From: Chelydra serpentina
Lineage: Eukaryota > Chordata > Testudines > Chelydridae
Direction: 5' to 3'
Length of the DNA: 64,000 bases
Assembly (NCBI GenBank): GCA_037349315.1
Contig: JBAIAC010000033.1
Span: 28,166,001-28,230,000 of the forward strand
The position numbers and the translations under genes were made by a program. Shown in pieces: positions 53,346 to 61,744 of this stretch (the stretch's first letter is position 1; each line of letters opens with the position of its first letter). Under the pieces are notes generated by a model. The model saw only the letters and a program-made list of their open reading frames with translations. It searched no databases and had not been told where the DNA came from.

Positions 53346-55484
53346 TAACCTTTAACCGCTTGGACATTGGTTTGAATGCAGCCCAAGTTTGCACTGATTG
53401 AAATCTCTTACCATCTGACTGCTGCTCTATGGTCTCTGTAAAATAAGCTGGTGTCTCTGTCCTGTTCCTAACAGATACGTGTCCACACCACAAAAACAAT
53501 AGTCACAGTTATCCCTCTTTTTGTTCTTCTGTACCTGGCTATATTTTTAGATAGCTCCCATTACCATAGTATCTAAGCACCTCTCATCCTGGAGAAAAAC
53601 AAGTGCATGAGTCAAGGAAACATGCCTGGAGTCATGTCTTTGGCCTTGTCCATCCTTACTGATTGCCTACTGGATTTTGACACCTGGGCAACTCAAACAC
53701 TTCAGTATCTACCCTTCTCCAGTCCCAGGACGATGCATACTTTGCATTATTTTATGTAGTTAGAGACTTCTAAGGAGATGGGGCCCCAGCTAAAATACTG
53801 GATTTGAACACCCCTGACACCAAACAGGTCCATGTCTGGTCTCTCTCTTTATAGCAGGTAGAACAGAAATCCCAGCTCCAAACATTCTTGAATTCTCTTA
53901 AATTCTTCACCTTCCAGACCCGGCTCTCACTTTTGCAGGCCTATCTCTGGAGCTGTAATGGTTCCAAAAATAATGTATCAAGACTGTTGGGTCTGGAAGG
54001 AGAGAGAGAGCAGGAGAATTTGATTTTCCTGTATGTAAGTAGATTAAATGACTTTAAACAATATTAAGATAACGTCACATACAAGAAAGGATGTGCAGAA
54101 TTTAGTCATAGACCAGGAGCCTATTGTGCTACCCACATTGTGCAGTGGTACTGCAGTATAATTGCTGTATGAAATCACACATGAGACCCGTCAATAGCTG
54201 GACATATTCCTTAGCTTTTTTGGGGTAAGCCTCCAGCCATTCTGTTTCTGTATCCAACATTTATCTTCTCTCCCATGTCTCCAACAGAGGTTTTAGCCAG
54301 CAGCTGGAGAATGCTGTAGAAGAAATTATCTGCAAATATAAATGTTTTTCTGGTCAATTCCTATTAAGTAAGACTCCTTGTGTGCAAATTCTTCTTGTCT
54401 CCATGGAGCACAGAGATGTGTGTGCCAATGTTTCCTGGATGGGTCCAGGGAGAGGAATTGTGTGAAAACAGCAGAAAACAACCAGCAGCATAAGCCATAT
54501 TTTTGCTCAGTGAACATATTGTAAGAAGGAGATATTTCACACCAGGGAAAAATTGCATCAAGCACATTTGTCAGAAGTTTCATTCTGCATCAAGCCTGAG
54601 AATTCTTGGGTTCCAACAGAGAATACTCATGGTCATTTCATGTAACTCAATTAGAAATGAGGCACATTTTGTAACAACAAGGGCAAAAATAAACGAAGAC
54701 AATTATAGCTCATTTCCATCTTCTTGGTGTGCCTTAGCAGTTGAGAATCAAGAGTGCACCTACAGTTCGGGGCCTCCTGCTCCAAAGACGTCCTCAGAGA
54801 CCAGCTTTTGTAACATGTCGTGATGCAGATTTAATGAACTCCATCTAGGCTCCTTCATGGCTTAACCCATTCCTGCCCCTGGCTCTCTAGTTCCAGTTAA
54901 CACTGAAAATAAAGTGAGGAGGCTAATCGACTAAGGACTAGTGTGATTTGTCTCACTTTGGGGGGGAAGTGCTGGTACTGAGCTGAATTCAAATGAGCAC
55001 CTTTGCAGATATGGACCAGGGCTTCCAATTGCAGGTGTTATCAGAATGAGTAGAGACTGGAAATCACCAGTCAGCAAACTGTCGGAAAGTACTGTTCACT
55101 AGACTGTCTCTAAATAAAAATTTGATTGAGGAAATGCAATGGAAAAATCAACTTTCCTCCTAGTCTGTTTTCCATTTACAGTCAGATTCCAACCTTTTAC
55201 TCTTAATTTGCCCTCATGGCAAATATTTCATATACATAGTTTTGGGAAGTGCAAAGTCTTTTCAGTGTGCTGCATAGGGATGTTCACTCTTCCCTTGTTC
55301 CACTGTAGTATCAGTAGGTAAGATACCATTACTGTAACATATAGGTATGTACACTGCGCACACACACATTGCCTGCTTTGAATTGAACGTATACAATTTA
55401 TAGAAAAGGGGTCATTCTTCAGAGTTTGTTAGCAGATTCCTTCTTGGTCTGACATTTGAGCTGACTTGAGTGCTTAGCTAGATC
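53346..55484. other. Unassigned sequence, 2.1 kb
   Basis: No gene recognised. AGCTCCCATTACCATAGTATC followed by TAAGCACCTCTCATCC at about 53550-53590 looks like a short MIR/L2-type tail. Otherwise no family is apparent. The 106-codon frame 54503-54823 has no domain. Confidence 0.5.
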
Positions 55485-55508
55485 ACTGGTCCACACTAGG
55501 GGCGGGGG

Positions 55509-55577
55509 TCGAACTAAGATACACAACTTCAGCTACGTTATTCACGTAGCTGAAGTTGTGTAAGTATCTTAGTTCGA
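55509..55577. repeat. Inverted repeat (hairpin 1)
   Basis: The left arm (55509-55538) runs from TCGAACTAAGATA to CAGCTACGT. The right arm (55544-55577) runs from ACGTAGCTGAAGTTGTGT to TATCTTAGTTCGA. The arms are exact complements except for four extra bases (AAGT-type) in the right arm. The loop is TATTC. Confidence 0.93.
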
Positions 55578-55682
55578 ACTTAAAAGCACTTACCGCGGGT
55601 CCAGACGCAGCAGGCAGGCTCCCCCGTCGACTCCGCTTATTCCTTGCGTGGAGCTGGAGTTCTGGTGTCGACAGGGAGCGGT

Positions 55683-55733
55683 TCTGGGATCGATTTATCG
55701 CGTCTAGATGAGACGCGATAAATCGATCCCAGA
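55683..55733. repeat. Perfect inverted repeat (hairpin 2), 23-bp arms
   Basis: The left arm 55683-55705 (TCTGGGATCGATTTATCG and GTCT end) is the exact complement of the right arm 55711-55733. The loop is AGATG. Such a short loop and perfect arm favour hairpin or cruciform formation. Confidence 0.95.
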
Positions 55734-55779
55734 AGATCGATTGCTACCCGTCGAATCAGGCGGGTAGTATAGACGTACC

Positions 55780-56585
55780 CGTATTGCTCATTGTCATAGA
55801 CTGGCTGGCCGTTTAAGGGGAGTCAGGCCTCCCCTGTGATGGATGGGCTACTCTCCCAGCCAATCCTGATCAGCTTGGTATCAAATGGCCCTGTTCAGTT
55901 ACTAGACCCAGTTGGGAAGGGGTCATGAGATGCCTTCAAAGGGTGAGAGAGTTTGATTGGTGCATTGGGTAGTGGGGTTGCAGAAGGGCAGTTGCCTCCT
56001 CCAGTAACCCTGGAGACAGGTAACTCCCAAGCATATGGCCTTGAGGAGAGTTGCAGGAAGGAGGCTGGTTCCTCTGATTGGCCCTGGATGAAAGGAGACT
56101 CCTGGGGGAAAAGCCCTGAGAGTTGGCACTCTGCAGGAGAGTGGGAAAGAGCTGAGAGTTGAGCCCAGGAGGATCAAGACTCTTTTGGTTTGTTGCACTT
56201 GTTACTTGTGCCTTGCCAGGTGGTGCTGAGAGAAACTACTGCTGGGCAAGTTTTCCTTAGGGGACTGAGGCAGGGTGAATAGTGCTAAGGCAGGCCAGAA
56301 GGGGGCACTGTGGATGCCGCCTTTCTTTTGCCTGACTGGATGAACATGACCTCTTGGATCTGCCAGATTGTCTTGGTACTCTTGCGGGAGAGATACTTGT
56401 GTGAGTTTTCCTGTTTCCAGCCATGGTGGAAATATCATCAAAACATCTTCCATACATCTTTTGTAATGATGATTCTGAAGCAGCAGCACAGGGAAAACTG
56501 TATGAGCCATGACTGATTATACCACCTGAGACTCTGCCCCCAAGGGTCTGCTTGACTTAACCTCTTTGCTCCTGTTGTCCACAGA
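55780..56585. other. Unassigned sequence, 0.8 kb
   Basis: The stretch 55797-56290 has the G-rich, repeat-like texture of an LTR or other dispersed element (GTTTAAGGGGAGTCAGGCC, CCCTGGAGACAGGTAAC), but TG...CA ends with a duplication cannot be read. No gene recognised; frames of 91-102 codons overlap on both strands. Confidence 0.4.
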
Positions 56586-56772
56586 GGGTACGTCTACACT
56601 GAAATGTAAACAGGGGCTCAGACTTGAGCCCAACCCTCTCCTCCATCTACACACATCTGTCAGATTCAGGACAGTAAGCCCTCAGGACCCAGGTCCTAAA
56701 ACCGAGCAGCAGGGGAGCGGCCCACTGGGATCGGGTCCAAATCCCCTCATTTTGCAGTGTGTATGTAGCTTG
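56586..56772. mobile_element. TIR element, short relative of 31565
   Basis: The left end GGGTACGTCTACACTGAAAT and the right end TTTTGCAGTGTGTATGTAGC are inverted repeats. CTCCATCTACACACATC inside it matches CTTCCATCTACACACAA of the element at 31565. The target duplication is unclear, and related sequence may continue to about 56930. Confidence 0.65.
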
Positions 56773-57962
56773 GGACCAGGTCCTGAAATCTGCCAATGCT
56801 ATCCCACAATCCTGTGCGACAGGGTTTATTGGCCTTTCTATCTCAAGACTAGCCAATAGACTCCTGGGAAATGGAAGTAATCATCCTGGTTCAAGTACAA
56901 CTACTCAATGTTTAACTCTTGCTTTTTATTCTGGCTGCTAAACGGCAGAGTGAACTGTCTTCTGTGCTAGCTATGGCCACTGTGTGGCAGCAAACAGCTT
57001 ATGGTTTTTCCTGTTAGCACCACAGCCGAGTGATGGGGATTAATACAGTCCTAGGTGCACAGAGTCCAAACTGTGGACTGGCCTACCAATCAGCTGTTGA
57101 AATGTACACTTAAAAAACAAATCACGGTCATAGAAGCATAAAGAATCTCCCAAGCAAATATTAGTCTCCAGGGTCTGGGTATAGCACCTATTTGACATGC
57201 CTGCTGTGGCAGGGAAATGCTGATATGTCTGGAATAATTAGCTGTATTGTCCTTTGTTAAAGCCTCAGCTCCAGTCGAGATCACCAGATTAATTCTATAC
57301 ACTCCTGTTTATGAAGTCACAGGATAATCAGAGGGACACTACATGAACTGAAAACATCATAGTGTTCGAGTTTCTAGGTTTCACTATAATGTAGTGAGAT
57401 CTTGCAATGGGGGTTTAGAAGGGAGAACTCCTGGAGGTGGAAGGAAATGGAATCCAAGGAAAGGCAGACACAACTGCTGAAGTAGAAAAGAGACACTATC
57501 AGAGGCATAGCAGGAATGCAGTAAAAATAGTCTTTTTAAATAAAGAGAAAGCACAGGCATCTCAAACCATGCAAAATCCGGAGGCTCACCCAGAAGTTCA
57601 GAATCTTCTCAACTTTTTTTGGATTTCAAATCAGGCTGAAAATGTTACCAGAATGTTTTGGGTTTTTTTGCAGGGGAGGGTGGTGGTGGTATTTCCTGCC
57701 CCAATCAGACATGCCAAAATTCAAACGATCTTTTCTAAGTGCAAACCAATTTTCTTTTTGAACCTCAAAACATTTTTGGTTTGAGTCTGAGTCCTGAGAG
57801 AGAACATTGATTCTTTTATTTATTTTATAACAACCTGATCATAAAAAGAGATGCTGGGGAAACTGTTTAAAGGAAATAAGAAATAAGAATTAAAGTTAAA
57901 AGCATGACCAAAAATCCAGCTGATCCATAAGGCCTTTTACCCTAGTCTCCATCAAATCCCTC
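56773..57962. other. Mostly unassigned sequence, 1.2 kb
   Basis: 56773-56930 may belong to the preceding element (AATGCTATCCCACAATCCTG, TTTATTGGCCTTTCTATCTC). 57600-57785 is AT-rich with phrases like those at 51720. No gene recognised; the 115-codon frame 57437-57784 has no domain. Confidence 0.45.
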
Positions 57963-58390
57963 TTCAATTATTATTATACTTCATTATTTGTATTCCAATA
58001 GTGCTTAGAAGCCCAGAGACCAGGGCCCTATGTGCCAAGCACTATACAAACACATAGTAAGAGACAGTCCCTGCCCAGAAGAACTTACTGTTTAAATAGG
58101 GAAGATGGACACTGGGGTGGGAGAAAGGAAACTTGTAGTCCTATTTCGCAGATGGGGAAATTGAGGCACAGAGATTAAGGGTGAAACTTGCAAGAGCACC
58201 TAAATGGAGGCAACAAAGGAGCCTAAATCTGATTGATTTTTAATAGGGCTTTAAGCTCCTAAGTCACTTAGGGTACAATTTTCAAAAACCGTTTTAGGGA
58301 TTTTAGGGACCACACATGAAATCTACAGCAGAGTCAGAAATTGAACCCAGAACCTAAATCACAAGACTGTCCTTCCTTTCCAAGACCACT
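57963..58390 (-). mobile_element. L2-like tail plus MIR, antisense
   Basis: 57963-58100 is the complement of the L2-like tail (TTATTTGTATTCCAATAGTG, TGCCAAGCACTATACAAACA, GACAGTCCCTGCCCAGAAG). 58135-58390 is an antisense MIR (CTATTTCGCAGATGGGGAAA, TTGAGGCACAGAG, then AGTCAGAAATTGAACCCAGA), interrupted by about 120 bp of unrelated sequence at 58195-58315. Confidence 0.7.
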
Positions 58391-60975
58391 TGTTCCATGA
58401 TGCCTTCAAAGAACTAAAACTGAAAGGCAGTTGAGTAGAGATGATGGCCCCGTACCAGACCGGTGTTTGACCCACGTAGTAGGGAAAGGTATTTTTGCCA
58501 GGGCCGGCCTATGTTCTACCACAATGGGCTTGGGTGAGTGTATTTAGGGGAGGAGCTGTGCTTGTTAAGTAATTGTCAAATATGGCACACTGCCAAAGGG
58601 AGCAGCAAAGATCGAGGCTTAAACAAAAAAGCCAGAGAGAGTCTATGAAGGAATGTGGTCATGCAGGTAGTCAGGAGCAGAATACGGGTTAAGTTTAAGG
58701 TTAAGTTGAAGCAGAAGCATGATTTGTATGTGGATTTAATACCTGGACTAAGGTCATTGATAAAAACACAGGAGTATATTCAGATTGTGGCCATTTTCAA
58801 TCTATGGCATAATTCAAGAATTTAGGCATAGGTTTGTTATTTACTTACCTTAAATAGGAAATGGCACTTTTTGCTTGTTAAATATCTCAACAAATGAAAA
58901 ATATCTGCCATTCAGCCCACTGTTTCACCTTAAATATGATAAAAGGGTGTTTATCTGATAGTAAGATAATAAAGCCATAAAGGTGTGTTATAGCTGTTTG
59001 ATGACACCTGTAATTTGGTGTTGGTCCCTTTACAGCTGCATGACTTTTTAGTACCTTTGTTCTTTGTCTTTTCAAGTTCGTCAGAAATGATGTATTATAG
59101 ATCAGACTTATTTGTCTTAGAGCTATCAACAACCGGATGGAATAAAGAGGTTGACACCAATGTTAAGCTTTTTTCCCCATAATCATTTCTTATAAAAAAA
59201 AATAGTGCAAGCCAAAATGGATTTTTTTACCTCCTGCTCTATAAATCTTAGTTGTGTTTCTCTTATTCTCTAGAAGAATAGGCCCCATTGGCAAGGAGTC
59301 TTCTATCAAGATTAATACTTCTCTCCATCTGAGGTCCAAGTGCTGACAGAACTCTCTGCAAAGACTCACAAATAACTTTCCCGTTCTGCCAACAAGATGA
59401 ATTTCCAACCATACCTTGCAAATAACATGTTATAACATGAGCTGTGTATCTGCGTGTTCACACAACTTTTTTAAAGGGTCAAAGACTGGTCAATTATCAG
59501 TAACACGAAGAGAATACCTGAGGGTTAGGTATTTTGACAAACCCTTCATGAAGGGTTTAAAGATCAGATTTTCAAAGACTGGTAAGGACAGTTACACTCA
59601 CCTGGTTTGTGTGTACACAGTTCTGCACAAAAATTGGATATTTATAGGCACCTGTAGCCAGTTAGACACAACTACCTGAAGAATAATATGGCACGTGGAT
59701 GCAAAATTTAGGGCATATGTGCTCCTTTGGAAATAATCTCTTTTGAAAGCCATCCGCTTGCATCAGAAGAATTTTCTCTCTCTTTCTGAGTTCTCCTTTT
59801 CAGGTCCATGTTGTTGCCACTGCTCTTTCCTTTTGCTTGTGCTGTCGCTGTTTCTCTCTGCCTGGTCTTTCCTCCTTCCAATTTGCAAGTCGGTTGGCTT
59901 CCAAGTGCAGTCTTTCATTTTCCTCAATCTTCAGCTTCTTCAGTACCACCTGCTACTGAAACGGTGAACTCTGTCTGGGTGGAGCATTGTAGCTGCTTCT
60001 GTCATTCTTTTCCCCATGCTCCTCTACTAGGTCCTCCCTGAGCTCTCACTCTTGCTGGTCCATTCTGGCCTCTGTGTTCAAAATCTGGTATCCCTGCTTC
60101 TCTTGAGCCCTCTCCTGGTTCTGGAACACACTTCCTTTCTGATCCTCAGAGAATAGCATCTGGGCCTCTTGAGAGTTTATCTGTCTATCTCCGCATAACC
60201 TCATGAGCTGACTTTCCTTGAGTTGCTCACAACTCACCTTACCCATATCTTTCCCCCCAAAAGACTAGAGGACACTTTTTTTCCCCTCTTTGCTTTTTCC
60301 TAATACAATGCTCGCTTTTAGCGCTGTTGGCACTTACTGGAAATTCCCCATTGTCACTACCCCATCCCGCTACCATCATATCTGTCATAGTTACTGGGCT
60401 AACTACACCACGGAGCCTGCCTCGTCTCTTTGAATGCATCTGGCTTGGGCCTCCAGTCCTGGTCTGAGAGTGGGAGAATCTTGTGATTGCACTTCAAGAG
60501 GGATGACTGTTTTATGTATGAGATATGAAAGGGGATGCAATCAAAGAGACCAGGAGGAGTCAGAGGTGCAGCTATCCTTGTAGCTGTGCCACATACAATA
60601 TACTATAACTGTGGATGTTCTCAGGAGCCATGTGAATTTCCAGCTGTTCTTGATGCAAAGTAATTTTCCCTGTGAGGTTTCCAGAAGAAACGGGCATGTT
60701 CTAGAAGCCACAGCAAAATATGGACAGTTTCTGAGTAGCTCTGCGTTGTGTCACAAATAGTTTGCATACTTCTAATAAGCATATCAAGGTGTAGTTCCTT
60801 ATGCTGGTTCAAAGTCCAAGCCTTCAGCCAAATCCTGAATGCCTTTCTCACGTGGCAGAAGTGAGAGGGACTGTTCACCTCTTAGTGAAATAATGAATAC
60901 CACTCTTAATTAAAGCAGTTCTTGTACAGACTTAACTAACGTGGTCTGACCAACCTCTTCACAATGATTTGGGGA
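58391..60975. other. Mostly unassigned sequence, 2.6 kb
   Basis: No intact gene. GCCAGGGCCGGCCTATG near 58499 resembles one end of a CCGGCTC-type element without a partner. The part 59806-60246 is listed separately as a possible coding relic. Confidence 0.45.
59806..60246 (-). pseudogene. Possible decayed gag-like retroelement relic
   Basis: On the minus strand one frame stays open for about 147 codons, with only two internal stops (near 60028 and 59956). The peptide begins MGKVSCEQLKESQLMRLCG and is rich in Glu, Gln, Lys and Arg throughout. Its C-terminal half (LKKLKIEENERLHLE, then WKEERPGREKQRQHKQKE) reads like a charged coil. An N-terminal Leu-xx-Leu-Cys segment followed by a charged coil is a pattern that I associate with gag proteins of Ty3/gypsy-like or endogenous retroviral elements, but this is a texture argument. 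No zinc knuckle, protease or reverse transcriptase is seen nearby. A retrocopy of a host coiled-coil gene is an alternative. Confidence 0.3.
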
Positions 60976-61744
60976 CAGGGCCGGCTCTAGGATCTTTGCC
61001 GCCCCAGGCAAAAACAAATTTGGCCGCCCCCCTCCACCCCCGCCTCAACTCCACCCCTTCCCAAATCCCCAGCCCTGCCTCCTCCCCCCAGGCTCTCAAG
61101 CCTAGGAAGGAGGGAGGGGGGGGAGAAGCGGCGTGCGTACCGCAGCCGCTCAGGATCTCCCCCTCCCTCCCGGGCTCTCAAGCCTGGGAGGGAGGGGGAG
61201 CAGCGGCGCGCGAATCAACTGTTTCGCGCGCCGCGGCCGCTCGGGATCTCTCCCTCCCGGACTCTCAAGCCCAGGAGGGAGGAGGAGAAGCAGCGCGCGC
61301 GCCGCAGCCTCTCAGAATCTCCCCCTCCCTCCCGGGCTCTCAAGCCCAGGGGGGAGGGGGAGAAGCAGCGCGCGCGCCGCAGCCTCTCAGAATCTCCCCC
61401 TCCCTCCCGGGCTCTCAAGCCCAGGGGGGAGGGGGAGAAGCGGCGCGCGCGCCGCAGCCTCTCAGAATCTCCCCCTCCCTCCCGGGCTCTCAAGCCTGGG
61501 TGGGGGGGAGGGGGAGCAGCGGCGCGCAAATCAGCTGGTTCACGGGCTGCGGCCGCTCTGGATCTCCCCCTGCGAATCAGCTGTTTCGCGCGCGGTGGAG
61601 CACGAGCCAGTGGCGGCAGCGGAGGTGAGCTAGGGCAGCCGGGGCACATTTTTAGGGGCGGCATGGCTGGCACCAGAATGCCGCCCCTAGAAACGTGCCG
61701 CCCCAAGCACCAGCTTGTTTTGCTGGTGCCTGGAGCCGGCCCTG
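60976..61744. mobile_element. GC-rich non-autonomous hAT element, CCGGCTCTAGG-type ends (copy 2)
   Basis: The left end CAGGGCCGGCTCTAGG and the right end CCTGGAGCCGGCCCTG are inverted repeats. The flanks TTTGGGGA (60968-60975) and TTTGGGGG (61745-61752) match at 7 of 8. It shares ends and the GCCGCCCCAAGCAC block next to the right end with 52935, but it is twice as long because of a tandem repeat in its interior. Three long frames overlap here: 219 and 166 codons on the plus strand and 189 on the minus strand. All are Pro/Ser/Arg/Ala-rich and periodic, and are products of the repeat. Confidence 0.92.
61091..61510. repeat. Tandem repeat inside the hAT element, 75-86-bp unit, about six copies
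   Basis: GGCTCTCAAGCC (with variants) starts units at 61091, 61173, 61259, 61335, 61410 and 61485, giving intervals of 82, 86, 76, 75 and 75 bp. The last three units are nearly identical and include a GCGCGCGCGCCGC segment and CTCAGAATCTCCCCC. Because 75 is a multiple of three, frames stay open and the encoded peptide repeats with a 25-residue period. Confidence 0.93.

Larger units (their letters stand above)
55485..55779. mobile_element. Fold-back MITE with two strong hairpins, GTCTACAC-terminus group
   Basis: The ends CTGGTCCACACTA (left) and TAGTATAGACGTACCC (right) are worn inverted repeats of the same type as 21413 and 31565. The interior shares TCGA-rich blocks with 21413 in the opposite orientation (CTTACCGCGGGTCC, CGTCGACTCCGC, GATCGATTTATCGCGTC). 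Two long palindromes are embedded in it and listed separately. No transposase and no clear target duplication. Confidence 0.72.

Noticed and set aside
52722..53386. Five overlapping frames of 114-146 codons on both strands
   Set aside because: All cross the GC-rich hAT element at 52935-53337 or its edges, and none has a domain.
58440..58520. Third CCGGCTC-type hAT element (CAGGGCCGGCCTATG)
   Set aside because: Only about 12 bp match one terminus and there is no partner end.
60969..61633. 219- and 166-codon plus-strand frames (Pro/Ser/Ala-rich) as a candidate gene
   Set aside because: They lie inside a hAT element and follow its 75-bp tandem unit. The minus strand is equally open (189 codons). 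The length is explained by a unit length divisible by three and by GC-rich composition.
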